Assembly (NCBI GenBank): GCA_016710985.1 | Contig: JADJTX010000062.1 | Coordinates: forward strand, 209,904-273,903 | Length of the DNA stretch: 64,000 nt | Direction: 5' to 3' | From: Ignavibacteria bacterium | Lineage (GTDB): Bacteria > Bacteroidota > Ignavibacteria > Tepidaquicellales > Tepidaquicellaceae | Part shown: piece after piece, positions 8,715-19,955 of the stretch | Layout of the letters: the number at the start of each line of letters is the position of its first letter | How positions within the stretch are numbered: position 1 is the stretch's first letter | Made by a program: the position numbers and the translations under genes | Notes under the pieces: model-generated | What the model saw: the letters and a program-made list of their open reading frames with translations, nothing else | Databases searched by the model: none | What the model was told of the DNA's origin: nothing

Positions 8715-11700
8715 ATGTCAAAAAAAAGAAATCTCTACATTGGTTTTGATGTCGGCTCCACGACTGTAAAAGCAGTTGTTATAGACGTTGACAAAGATGA
8801 GATCATCTGGTCGGATTATCAGCGGCATGATACGAAGCAGCCGGAGAAATCTCTGGAGCTTCTTAAGGAAATCGAACTCAAGTGTGAAATTGATAATCCG
8901 TCCGAAATAAGATGCTTTGTCACCGGATCAGGAGGAGGAAATATCAGTAAGTTTATCGGCGGGAAGTTTGTACAGGAAGTGAATGCAGTTTCTCTCGCTG
9001 TAGAGAAATTTTATCCTGCAACACATTCTGTGATCGAACTCGGCGGTCAGGACGCGAAGATAATTATTTTTAAGCCCGATGAAGAGACCGGAAAGAAGAA
9101 GAAGATCCCATCGATGAATGACGAATGCGCAGGCGGTACAGGTGCGGTCATCGACAAGATAAATGCCAAACTAAAGATTCCTGCTACAGAGCTTTGTAAT
9201 ATGGGATATTATGATCTGAGATTACATCCCGTAGCAGGGAAGTGCGGAGTGTTTGCAGAGACAGATATTAACGGACTTCAAAAATCCGGTGTTCCTGCTG
9301 ATCAACTGATGGCGTCTTTATTTGAATCCATTATTCAGCAGAATATTTCTGTGTTAACAAGAGGTCATACATTAATGCCGGAAGTGCTTTTGCTCGGTGG
9401 ACCTAACTGCTATATAAAAGGAATGAGAGACTGTTGGAAATTTAACATTCCGAAGATCTGGGAAGAGAGAAATATTAAGTTGCCGGCAGGTGTTGCGCCG
9501 GAAGATCTGATCAAAGTACCGGAGAATGCGCAATACTTTGCTGCGATCGGTGCGATTGAATTCGGTAAAGATGAAGAAGAGCATATTGGAGTTTACAAAG
9601 GATGGAAAGATCTCGAGCATTACATTTTAGTTGGAAGGGAATTGGAAAAGAAAAAGCTAAGCGGAGGAAATACAACAGGTCTTTCGAAGAATGAAGCGGA
9701 GTTAGTTGCGTTCAGGGAAAAACATAAAGTTGAAAAATTCATTCCGGCTACTTTCAAACCGGGTGAGGTTGTACAGGGATTCATAGGCATTGACGGCGGT
9801 TCAACTTCAACAAAAGCTGCATTAGTTTCTTTGGATAAGAATGTTTTAGTGAAAGCATATCAGTTGTCAAAAGGAAATCCCATTGAAGATACAATTGAAA
9901 TACTGGGAAAGATAAAGGAACAGGTTGAAGAACAGGGAGCGACTCTTGAGGTTCTCGGTGTGGGAACAACCGGTTATGCTAAAGATATTTTAAAAGATGT
10001 ACTTCATGCAGATGTTGCATTGGTTGAAACGGTCGCGCATATGCAGGCCGGGCTTCATTTCTATCCGGACACAGATGTGATATGTGACGTAGGCGGTCAG
10101 GATATTAAAATAATTATTTTAAATCAGGGAAGAGTAGTTGATTTTAAACTGAACACGCAATGCTCAGCCGGTAATGGATATTTTTTACAATCAACGGCAC
10201 AGGGATTCGGATATACAGTAGAAGAGTTTGCCGACAAGGCATTTGAAGCTAAAACATTTCCGTCATTCGGATACGGATGCGCGGTGTTTATGCAATCCGA
10301 CATTGTTGACTTTCAAAGACAAGGCTGGAAAGCTGAAGAGATAATGGCAGGACTTGCAGATGTTTTACCAAAAAATATCTGGCTCTATGTTTCACAAATC
10401 CCGAATCTTGCAAAACTTGGTTCATCCTTTGTTTACAGGGAGGGACTCAGCATAATTTAGCGGCTGTAAAGACACAGGTTGATTTCATTGAAGAAAGATT
10501 TAAAGGAAGCGGAATTACACCGAAGGTGTTTGTTCATAAACACACAGGTGAAGCCGGAGCAATAGGTTGCGGAATCGAAGCTGCAAGACTTTATCATAAC
10601 GGGAAGAGAACTGAATTCATTGGTTTGGACAGGGTTGCAAAGATAATTTTCAAAACAACACGTGAAGAAACGACAAGATGTTATTTCTGCAAGAATAAGT
10701 GTCTCAGAACCTTCATTGATGTTAAGACAGATATGATAGCGGATGAAAGACTTGAAGAAGAAAGAAAGAAGTTTATTGAGCTGACAGTCATAGAGCCGGA
10801 GAAAGTTGTGAATCCGAAATCGAAGGTTGCAATGGAAGAGGGGACTCAGAGATTGATCATTGCGACATGTGAAAAGGGAACGGTAGAAGACATAGCAGAT
10901 ATGAGAGGCATCAAACAGGGACTTGATGACATTAAAAAAGAAAATCCTAACATGATCGAAGAGGCAGCTCATAAAGCATGGATAACTTATAAGCCGGAAA
11001 TTGCAATGCAGGAACTGAAAGAACCGAAGGGTTTATTTGTAAGCAAGAAAGAAAAGGAAGAGTATGCAAAGAACGTCGAGCTTAGAGAGAAGAGAAAGAA
11101 AATTGTGATCGGAATTCCGAGAGTACTGAACATGTATCAGCATACACCGTTCTTTACAGCTTATCTTGAAGCACTTGGAATTATGCCGGGTAATTTTGTT
11201 TATTCTGAATTTACATCAGAAGAGATGTACAAAGCCGGAGCTAAGCGCGGAAGTATTGATCCTTGTTTCCCGTCGAAAGTTGCGATACCTCATATTCATA
11301 ATCTGCTATATGTGCAGCATAAGAAAAAGAAAATAGATTTTCTCTTTTCGCCGATAGTAGATAACATGCCGTCAGATCTTGAATTTGCTCAGGCGCATAA
11401 TTCATGTCCGACTATTACAGCTACTATTGAAGCAGCTAAAGCAGCATTTACAAAAGAAGGTGATCTGTTTAAGGAATTTGGAGTCGAGTATTTGTGTCCG
11501 TTCGTTCAGCTGTTCAATGAAAACCTGACAGTAAGTCAGATGTACGAATGTTTTAAGGAAATACTCGGACTGACAGAAGAAGAAAACAGGAAAGCAGTTA
11601 AAGAAGGTTACATTGCATATTATAAATTCATGAACGGTCTGAAGGATGAATCCAAACACATTCTTGATATGCTTGAGAAAGAAAACAGGATAGGAATTGT

Positions 11701-12358
11701 AGTACTCGCGAGACCATATCATAATGATCCGGGAATCAATCACGAGATACTTGAGGAGTTTCAAAAGCTTGGCTATCCGGTATTTTATCAGGATACATTA
11801 CCGACTGATAAGGAGACTCTTGAGAAATTGTTTGGTGATGAAGTAAGAGCCGGATTGATCAAATCACCGTTTGACATAGAAGATGTATGGAAGAATTCAT
11901 ATTCTGAAAATACTTCGAGGAAAGTATGGGCGGCGAAATATACAGCGCGGCATCCGAATTTAGTTGCTCTGGAACTGTCTTCATTCAAATGCGGTCACGA
12001 TGCGCCAATCTACACAGTGATACAGGAGATAGTGGAAAATTCCGGAACACCATATTTTTCATTCAAAGACATTGATGAGAATAAGCCAACCGGTTCAATA
12101 AAAATCAGAGTTGAGACGATCGGATATTTCTTAAAGAGATACAGGGAAGACATGATAGCGAAAGACAGAAAACAGATTTCCATAGAAGAGAAGCTTAAGG
12201 AGTTTGAAGAAAAGATAAGAAAAAATTTCGAACTTCAGGAGATATTAAAAGACAAGCAGACAAAAGAAGCATTCAGCATGACATCAAAGACTCAACCCGG
12301 TATAATAATCCCGTTAGAAGATATCAAGATCAGAAGTGAGGAGATGGAATCAGTTTAG
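8715..12358 (+). CDS. Double BadF-type activase ATPase with DUF2229 domain, frameshifted
   Basis: About 1214 residues. Two ASKHA-fold activase (BadF/BadG/HgdC) domains are visible: one starting IGFDVGSTTVKAVVIDVD near residue 8, with NDECAGGTGAV and VAGKCGVFAETD, and one starting GFIGIDGGSTSTKAALVSLD near residue 355. The C-terminal part (about residues 790-1100) has IGIPRVLNMYQHTPFF and IDPCFPSKVAIPH, matching the DUF2229/CoA-activase-related domain. Known relatives use ATP to drive an electron into a 2-hydroxyacyl-CoA dehydratase. Restoring one T near 10433 (GTTTA to GTTTTA) gives SSFVLQGGTQHNLAAVKTQ and joins the two halves. With the dehydratase-like gene upstream it probably forms one two-component enzyme. 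Confidence 0.78.
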
Positions 12359-12390
12359 ACTCCATTCACTTTTAACTTTTAACATTTCAG

Positions 12391-12435
12391 AGGCAATAAT
12401 TATTTAACCTAAAAATGATTATTGCCTTTGTTGTT
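12391..12435 (+). terminator. Probable terminator after the activase gene
   Basis: Perfect 10-bp stem AGGCAATAAT with ATTATTGCCT, 17-base loop, then TTGTTGTTT. The stem is AT-rich and the U tract is broken, so this is moderate support. Confidence 0.5.
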
Positions 12436-12487
12436 TATGTTTAATAGTTTGATGTAAATATGAAAACTAAGCAGAGGAATCAGTTTA

Positions 12488-15400
12488 TTGGTTTTAAACA
12501 TAGAACATTCACAGAAAATAATAACTCCTGAGATTCCGGGCTATTATTACTCCAGAGACAGATTAATAGAGAAAGTCTTATCTTATAAATCCAAAAGGTT
12601 AATCCTGATCACTGCACCGGCAGGATACGGAAAAACAACATTTTCAGTAGAATTTTTTCACAGACTTAAAAGAGAGATCAGGCTATGGATCAGCATAAGT
12701 CCTTATGATAACTCAATTGAAAATTTTTTTCTTCTGCTTGCAATTGCATTTGAAAACAATTTGCCGAATTCAAAATTCGGCAGTAAATTAAAAAATATTC
12801 TATCTAAGTCTCAGAATGTATCACTGAATGAAAAAATCAATAATGTGATCTCATCATTTTCAAGCGATTTGTATTCGTATGCAAAAGAAAAAAAGAGGCA
12901 GATATATATTTTTTTAGATGACTTCCACAACATTGACGAGAGTGATGAAGTATGTTCAGCACTGAACTACTTTCTTGAATATCTTCCTGCGAACGTAAAT
13001 TTTGTCATAATATCCAGAAGAGATCCGAAAAAAATCAACTACCCGAAATTTCTGGCAAAGAACTGGCTGGGCAGGATCATGAAAAGCGATCTGTTGTTTG
13101 ATGATACTGAAATTGAAAACTTCATAAAGATTCACAAAAAAAAGACTGCCAATCTTGATAAAGATCTGCTTGAAGATTTTTTAAAGACAACCGAAGGATG
13201 GGTAACGGCTATACAGCTTCTGCTTATGACAAAGGATTTTGGGATGCTTAAGGCAGAGGATTTCAATTTGGGAAGAAAAGAAATATTTGAGTACTTTACA
13301 AAAGAGATTTATGAGAACTGTTCAGAGGAAGAAAAAATTTTAATGCTGAAACTATCTTACCCGGAATCATTTGATAAGAACATCATAGAGAATGTGATGA
13401 AGATAGAAAATGGATATGACACATTAATAAAGCTTTATGAGAGCAACGTATTCATTAACAAGGAGGATGGAACATTCAGATTTCACGAGCTTCTGCGCAG
13501 ATTTCTAAACAGGCTGGCTGATGAAAAATTTTCAAAGGATGAAATAAGCAGCATATACAGATCACTTGGGAATTACTATTTAAGAAGCAACGACTGGAGG
13601 GAAGATTACATAGCATTAAATTATCTGATCATTGGCAGGGATTATGAAACTCTCAAGCAATGGATAAAGCTTAACGCTTCAGATAAACTTCTGTTGATCC
13701 ACTCAAGCGGATTATTTAAGAAAATCGAAGAGATTGCTGATGAAAAATTTATTCTTTCACTTGAATATATTCTTTTGAGAGTGAACACATTAATATACAA
13801 GGACAAGGATGTTACAAAAGCAATCGATTACCTGCGAAACATAATTTTATTAAAGTATTCTACGGGTTATAATGATGAGATCCTGATACCCGTGAATAAA
13901 ATAAAAGAAAGTGAAGTTAATTATTATGTCGAACTGCTGATGCTGATATGTAATTGCAATTTTCTCAAAGAGGGTATTGGCACCGGTAACATACCGATAT
14001 CAGAGCATATATTAAAATTCAGACTTAAGGTTGATCAGGAAATTCAGTTTATAGTTTCGCTGATCAAGTCTTATATCACGACAGGTGAAAATTCAAAGAG
14101 CAGGAAATATATTGGCAGGTTAAAGGAAATATTTTATGATGTTACACTAAATCAGAATTTGGGGAAGGGAAGAATAGAAGAAAACAGTCTTGTTGAAAGC
14201 GCTTTTTCAATGCTGATTTTCTTTGATTACGGAGATTACAAGACAGGCAACAAAGTTGTAAAGTACATTGAGAACAATTTTGATTTTAGAAATTTTGATC
14301 TTTCCAACTACAGCCAGATGTGTTTTGCGCTTTTTACAAGTTATAATTTGAGCGAGTTCGAATATTTTTTCAATTTCCTGAAAGAAAAGAACAAAGAGAA
14401 AGACCAGACAATATTTTCTGCTTACAAGAATCAATATGAATTTCAGAGTATATTAAGAAAATTTCTGAATTATGATTTTAAACAGGTCATCAGGGATTTT
14501 GAAATTTTAAAAAAGAATACCTACCAGCAAAACTATATATACTTTATAGATTCACTAATTATGTATTGTTATAATCTTACTGAGCAGCCACTGGTATTAA
14601 ACAGGCTGTTAAAAGATGAGGATTATAAAATTTCAAAAACAAGATTGATAATTCTTCAGCTTGAGGCAAGTCTCTTAGCAAGAGATCTTAAGCTTTACAG
14701 GCAGACAATGGAAGAAGTGAACAGCATAAAGAGGGAGAACTTTACTATATTTAACCAGGCAGTTATCTTTTTTTGCGAAAGTTATTACTATGCAATAACA
14801 GACGAATTCAAAAAATTTAAGGACAAATTCAATCGGTTGCTGAATCTTTGCATCGAATTTGAGTATGATAACTATTTATGCTTCAGAGCAAAGGCAAATA
14901 AGATGAATTACATTTTTACCTATGCCGTAGAGAAAAACATTGAAAGCATTTATTTAAAAAAATTGTTTGCAGAAAACTGTATCTCTTTGTCCAAAATAAA
15001 AAAGCATTCCATCAATATCAGAGTTGAATTTTTAAACGACAATAAAATATACGTAAACGGTACTGAACTGCTTAACAGCCACTGGCAGCGAGCAAAATCC
15101 AAATACATATTCTTGTACATGGTTTATAAAGCCTATACAGGAAATGATGTAACCAAAGAGTCTCTGATTGATGATATTTTGTATAATTCAAAAAACGTAA
15201 ATTACGAAGCAATAGCGGATGTAGAGATCAACAAAGTCAGGAAAACTCTGCAGGCATTTATTTCGGACCTTTTATCTGAAAAAATAGATAAAGACATACT
15301 GATAATCCGGGATAAAAAATATTTCATCACTTCTAAAAACGTTGAAGTGAATTATCAGCTGGATGTTGAAGAATTTAAAAGACTATCATCAAGCAAAAAT

Positions 15401-15772
15401 ATAAGTGACAAGTTGAGTGCTTTTGAGATTTATAAAACGGATTTCGCTAAGGACTCTTATCAAACCTGGGCTGAGGATATACGTGAGAATTTAAAATTTA
15501 TTTATTCTGAAACGATCCATAGTCTGGTTTCATATTATGAGAAAAAAGAGGACAACAAGATTGTAATGAGACTGCTTGAGAAGCTTGTAGACATGGACTA
15601 CAGCGATGAGGAAATAATGATGAAGCTGCTTTCAGTATACAACAAAGAGAAGGATTTCAGAAAATTCAAATTTGTATATAAGATTTATGAAAAAAGACTT
15701 AAAAAGGATTTCAATGTTCAGCCTTCAGAAGAAATGAAAAAATATTTCAGTAATATTTTGCAGAATTCATGA
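12488..15772 (+). CDS. MalT-like signal-transduction NTPase regulator with C-terminal BTAD domain
   Basis: 1094 residues. Walker A ITAPAGYGKTTF (residues 41-52) and Walker B IYIFLDDFHNI mark a STAND-type NTPase as in MalT. A long helical middle (about 350-840) is expected to be a TPR-like sensor region. Near residue 850 a winged-helix segment (IRVEFLNDNKIYVNG ... LNSHWQRAKSKYIFLYMVY) leads into a bacterial transcriptional activator domain (about 960-1090), where a LuxR domain would sit in MalT. It starts at TTG with AGAGG 8-12 bases upstream; no ATG is suitably placed. It is probably an ATP-dependent activator responding to an unknown ligand. Its stop overlaps the stop of the convergent gene at 15767 by 6 bases. 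Confidence 0.82.
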   Translation: MVLNIEHSQKIITPEIPGYYYSRDRLIEKVLSYKSKRLILITAPAGYGKTTFSVEFFHRLKREIRLWISISPYDNSIENFFLLLAIAFENNLPNSKFGSKLKNILSKSQNVSLNEKINNVISSFSSDLYSYAKEKKRQIYIFLDDFHNIDESDEVCSALNYFLEYLPANVNFVIISRRDPKKINYPKFLAKNWLGRIMKSDLLFDDTEIENFIKIHKKKTANLDKDLLEDFLKTTEGWVTAIQLLLMTKDFGMLKAEDFNLGRKEIFEYFTKEIYENCSEEEKILMLKLSYPESFDKNIIENVMKIENGYDTLIKLYESNVFINKEDGTFRFHELLRRFLNRLADEKFSKDEISSIYRSLGNYYLRSNDWREDYIALNYLIIGRDYETLKQWIKLNASDKLLLIHSSGLFKKIEEIADEKFILSLEYILLRVNTLIYKDKDVTKAIDYLRNIILLKYSTGYNDEILIPVNKIKESEVNYYVELLMLICNCNFLKEGIGTGNIPISEHILKFRLKVDQEIQFIVSLIKSYITTGENSKSRKYIGRLKEIFYDVTLNQNLGKGRIEENSLVESAFSMLIFFDYGDYKTGNKVVKYIENNFDFRNFDLSNYSQMCFALFTSYNLSEFEYFFNFLKEKNKEKDQTIFSAYKNQYEFQSILRKFLNYDFKQVIRDFEILKKNTYQQNYIYFIDSLIMYCYNLTEQPLVLNRLLKDEDYKISKTRLIILQLEASLLARDLKLYRQTMEEVNSIKRENFTIFNQAVIFFCESYYYAITDEFKKFKDKFNRLLNLCIEFEYDNYLCFRAKANKMNYIFTYAVEKNIESIYLKKLFAENCISLSKIKKHSINIRVEFLNDNKIYVNGTELLNSHWQRAKSKYIFLYMVYKAYTGNDVTKESLIDDILYNSKNVNYEAIADVEINKVRKTLQAFISDLLSEKIDKDILIIRDKKYFITSKNVEVNYQLDVEEFKRLSSSKNISDKLSAFEIYKTDFAKDSYQTWAEDIRENLKFIYSETIHSLVSYYEKKEDNKIVMRLLEKLVDMDYSDEEIMMKLLSVYNKEKDFRKFKFVYKIYEKRLKKDFNVQPSEEMKKYFSNILQNS

Positions 15773-16206
15773 TAAGGGAGATAATTCCATCTCAGGATTA
15801 CCGTTGAAAAATTCTTTGCAGGTCGCAAGATCTTCAGCCAGATCCATTAAATTGACTATGCTTTCCTGATTCAGCTCGAAATACCTATCACTGAATTGTT
15901 TACTTGTTTTTTCATCACATGATGTCACAATAGTTTTTAACATATCAGTAAATTGCTGCAGATTGGAATTGAACTCCTTAAATATCTTTTCCATGAAATC
16001 ATCACCGATAACTATCCTGTTTGAGAGTACGCTCTTTAGTCCTTTGACATATTTAGCTTTGAAGATTAAATCGTAAAAAGCAGCTGTATTATTGGATGTT
16101 ACTGCAGCCTCTATAATTAATGAGACCTCATTGAAATTCTTTATCTGTTTTGCAGAAAGCCGTTAATATTTTCAATGAGGTTTATAGTCTGGTGCGAAAC
16201 TTTCAT
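15767..16206 (-). CDS. Small helical protein of unknown function, frameshifted
   Basis: About 146 residues starting MKVSHQTINLIENINGFLQ. The frame is restored by adding one A to CAAAACAG near 16153, giving LQKQIKNFNEVSLIIEAAV and then MEKIFKEFNSNLQQFTDML. The sequence is entirely helical with no signal peptide. Length and helical pattern recall FlgN-like or other chaperones, but no defining motif is visible and I do not recognise the family. It starts 9 bases after the secA stop on the same strand and so probably shares the secA transcript. Confidence 0.6.
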
Positions 16207-16215
16207 CTGATGATT

Positions 16216-19200
16216 TTATTTTACAGCTTCCTTACTGGATCTTCCGTGACAGTTTCTGTATTTCTTGCCGCTTCCGCAAAAGCACGGATCATTTCTGCCT
16301 ATTTTCTCACCCACTTTGACCGGTTGATGTGAACCGCCCCCGTCCTGTCCTTCCTGTTCGGAGCTGCCTCCGATATATCCCATTCCTTCTGAGGACTGAT
16401 GATAAGTTCTGAGCCGGGACTGATTAGTCTGCGCCGGAGTCCTTACGTTTCTTGCCTCTTCAGGAGATTGCTGAGTGAATTTAAATATAAAATTAATTAC
16501 ACCCGTAGATAAAGTATTAAGCATTTCAACAAATAATTTAAATCCGTCCGTTTTATATTCAAGTAAAGGATCTTTCTGACCATAAGCCCTGAAGTTAATT
16601 CCTTCTTTGAGATCATCCATTTCCCGCAGATGTTCTTTCCATTTTTCATCAATAATATTAAGCATTGCAAAGCGCTCTATCTGTCCCATAAGATCTGCTC
16701 CGTATCTTTCTTCCTTTTTGTCATAAAATTCACGTGCTTCTTTAATTACAAGATCTTTCACACCTTTCTCACCAAGCTTTTGAAATTCTTCAGGGGTAAT
16801 CTTCATTCTGACCAAAAAAGTTCTTTGAACTTCATCAGTAAGGCCGTCTATATTTCCATCCTCATAATACTTGTCCACCATGCTGTCTACTGCTTTATCA
16901 ACCATCTCGAATATTTCATCTTTAAGCCTTTCACCCATTAATGCCTGTCTTCTTTTTGTATAAATGACCTCCCTCTGCTGATTCATGACATTATCATATT
17001 CAAGAAGGCGTTTTCTGATGGCATAGTTATTTTCTTCTACTTTCTTCTGCGCTCTTTCAACCGAATTAGTAATCATTGTGTGTTCTATGGCTTCACCTTC
17101 CTTAATACCAAGACGCTGCATCACACTGGCAATCCTGTCACTTCCGAACAATCTCATCAGATCATCTTCCAGTGATAAATAGAACTTTGATGAACCGGGA
17201 TCTCCCTGTCTGCCTGCTCTTCCGCGAAGCTGTCTGTCGATCCTTCTTGATTCGTGCCGCTCTGTCCCGACAATATGAAGTCCTCCGGCTTCAGCTACAC
17301 CGGGTCCCAGTTTAATGTCGGTTCCTCTTCCTGCCATGTTAGTAGCAATGGTAACTGCTCCGGGAAGTCCGGCATTCTCAACTATGTGCGCTTCACGTGC
17401 ATGTTGCTTTGCATTCAATACTTCGTGAGGAATTGATTTTCGCTTCAGTAATCTCGAAATGGTTTCCGAAACTTCCACGCTTGTAGTTCCCACAAGCGTA
17501 GGTCTGCGGTTGCTTCTCATGACAACAATCTCATCGATTACAGCATTATATTTTTCTCTCCTTGTTTTATAAATCAGATCATTCATGTCATCACGTATGC
17601 AATCCATATTTGTAGGTATTACTGTCACATCCAGTTTGTATATATCAAAGAATTCAGCCGATTCTGTCTCTGCCGTACCCGTCATTCCGGCTAGCTTTTT
17701 ATAGAGCCGGAAATAATTCTGCAAGGTGATTGTTGCAAGAGTCTGAGTATCTTTTTCTACATGAACAGATTCTTTTGCTTCTATCGCCTGATGAAGACCT
17801 TCGGAATATCTTCTGCCTGAAAGTATTCTTCCCGTAAATTCATCAACTATCATTACTTTCCCGTCCTGAACTACATATTCAACATCTTTTCATAGAGCCC
17901 GTGTGCCTTTAATAGCTGCTGAACTGTATGAAGTCTGTCACTTCTCTCAGAATAAATTTTTGTCAGCTCTTCTTTTTTTAATTCTTTATCCTCTACAGAC
18001 ATGTTTTCATCATTTTCAATCTGAGCAAATTCAGTTCCAAGATCAGGAAGAGTAAAAAATCTTTTTCTAAAGAACTCGGAGCTAAGAACTCCCTGCCTTT
18101 TTCAGTCAGATCAGTTATATGTGATTTTTCATCTATTACAAAGTAAAGTTCATCGTCTACTTTATACATTTGTTTTGCATTATCTCTTAAGTATTCGCTT
18201 TCTGAGGATAATAAAAGGCGCTTATTTGACGGTTCGCTTAAAAGTTTCTGAAGTTTCTTATGCTTTGGAAAAGCATGATTTGCTCTCAGCAATGCCAGTC
18301 CGGCTGTTGCTTCGTCTTCTTTTGAAATGTTATCTTTTTCTAAAATACTTTCTGCTTCAGAGGTAAGTTTATTAACAAGATTTTTTTGAGCATCCACTAA
18401 TCTTTTTACTTTGATGTTTAGTTCATCAAACTTATGAGTAGGGGCTTCGACCGGTCCTGAAATTATCAAAGGGGTTCTTGCTTCATCAATTAAGACTGAA
18501 TCAACTTCATCAACAATTGCATAAAAATGTTCACGCTGAACCAGAAAACTTTTGTCAACCACCATATTATCACGAAGATAATCAAATCCGAATTCATTGT
18601 TTGTACCGTAAGTAATGTCAGAATTATACATCTCTCTTCGCTTGTTTGAATCCATGTCATTCAAAATCACTCCAACGCTTAGTCCTAAGAATCTAAAAAT
18701 CTCTCCCATCCATTCACTGTCTCTTTTGGCCAGATAATCATTTACTGTTATCAGATGTACACCTCTGCCGGCTAAAGCGTTAAGATAAAGCGGCAGTGTC
18801 GCTACCAGTGTCTTACCTTCACCGGTTGCCATTTCGGAGATCTTCCCCTGATGTAATACGATTCCTCCGATTAATTGTACATCATACGGAACCATGTTCC
18901 AGCGGATCTTATTTCCGGCAGCATCCCATTCCTTTCCGCAAAGTCGCTTGCATGTTTGCTTGACTACTGCAAATACTTCCGGAAGGATGTCATCAAGCAC
19001 GGCTGAGGTAATTTCATAATTTTCCTTTTCAAGCTTGTCCATTTCATCATAAATATCCATCCGTTCATTATGCGGAATATCTTCCTTAAGCTTTTCCTGC
19101 AGTTCTGATATTTTCTTTTGAGTTTCTTCAGTTTCAGATTTTATTCTTTCTTTAAACTCTGTAGTTTTAGCTTTTATCTGATCGTCGGATAGACCGTTTA

Positions 19201-19300
19201 AATCTTCATAATATTTATTTATTTCATCTACAATTGGAAGTATGGAATTAACATCTTTTTCATGCTTCGACGGAAATATTTTTTTTAAAAAATTAAACAT
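16216..19300 (-). CDS. secA: Preprotein translocase ATPase SecA, two frameshifts
   Basis: About 1028 residues. Walker A GEGKTLVATLPLYLNAL, NDYLAKRDSEWMG, DEVDSVLIDEARTPLIISG, the preprotein crosslinking region, MVDEFTGRILSGRRYSEGLHQA, NMAGRGTDIKLG and RQLRGRAGRQGDPGSS helicase motifs, and the C-terminal zinc motif CFCGSGKKYRNCHG are all present. SecA drives protein export through SecYEG. Two single-base A losses interrupt it: near 18087 (REFLSSEFFRKRFF restored) and near 17890 (HGLYEKDVEYVV restored). As SecA is essential, these breaks are very likely sequence errors rather than mutations. The start is MFNFLKKIFPSK. It is divergent from the ferredoxin gene across a 272-base spacer. Confidence 0.95.
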
Positions 19301-19510
19301 ATTTTCTTTTACTTTTTTTATAATTCTGTAAATTTACAATTTTATAAGACCAAAAGAAAAATAAAAAGAAATCAACATTATGTAAATTATGTACAGCACA
19401 AAATGAATGCGAATCACTGCGGATAAAGCTGAACAAAAACTGATTTTTCATTTTGTCCTAAAAATCATTCAAAACAGAGACCTGGTTTTTTTTACGTATG
19501 AATATTGAAA

Positions 19511-19541
19511 TTGTAATAGTTTTAATATTTGAGTAATTTTG
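19511..19541 (+). promoter_or_regulatory. Bacteroidota-type promoter for ferredoxin
   Basis: TTG at 19511-19513 and TAATTTTG at 19534-19541 fit the -33 TTTG / -7 TAnnTTTG consensus with a 20-base spacer. A good Shine-Dalgarno AGGAG (19559-19563) lies 9 bases before the ATG at 19573. Confidence 0.55.
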
Positions 19542-19572
19542 TATTAACAAATTAAAATAGGAGATTATATAA

Positions 19573-19905
19573 ATGGCAATAATGATTACAACTGAGTGTA
19601 TAAATTGCGGTGCATGTGAGCCGGAATGTCCAAATACAGCTATATATGAAGGCGGAGCAAACTGGGTTCTGTCAGGAAAATCATATGGTGATGGTGATCC
19701 TGCTCCATCAGGTGCATCAGGCTTTTACTCAAGTGAGTTTTTTTATATTGTTCCTGATAAATGTACCGAATGTGTCGGCTTTCATGATGAACCCCAGTGT
19801 GCTTCTGTCTGCCCCGTTGATTGCTGCATACCGGATCCGATGCATGTAGAAGATAAAGAAACGCTTCTGAAGAGAAAAGAAGAACTGGATCAGGAAGGAA
19901 GATAG
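19573..19905 (+). CDS. 2[4Fe-4S] ferredoxin, Allochromatium-type
   Basis: 110 residues. Cluster I ligands are in CINCGACEPECP (Cys 9, 12, 15, 19). Cluster II has Cx2Cx8Cx3C in CTECVGFHDEPQCASVC, the 8-residue loop of the Alvin-type ferredoxins that have a low second potential. An insert of about 40 residues, rich in Gly/Ser/Pro, separates the two clusters. It carries electrons in the cytosol; partners are not identified, though a low-potential ferredoxin is the usual donor for the BadF-type activase encoded at 8715. Preceded by AGGAG and a promoter. Confidence 0.9.
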   Translation: MAIMITTECINCGACEPECPNTAIYEGGANWVLSGKSYGDGDPAPSGASGFYSSEFFYIVPDKCTECVGFHDEPQCASVCPVDCCIPDPMHVEDKETLLKRKEELDQEGR

Positions 19906-19955
19906 AAAATTATTTTTTACGATTTGTGTTTAGTTTAAAATAAGGTATAAATAAA

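Noticed and set aside
10433..10530. Programmed frameshift in the activase gene
   Set aside because: No slippery heptamer with a downstream structure was seen, and the same one-base loss occurs in many unrelated genes including secA and ileS, so sequence error is simpler.
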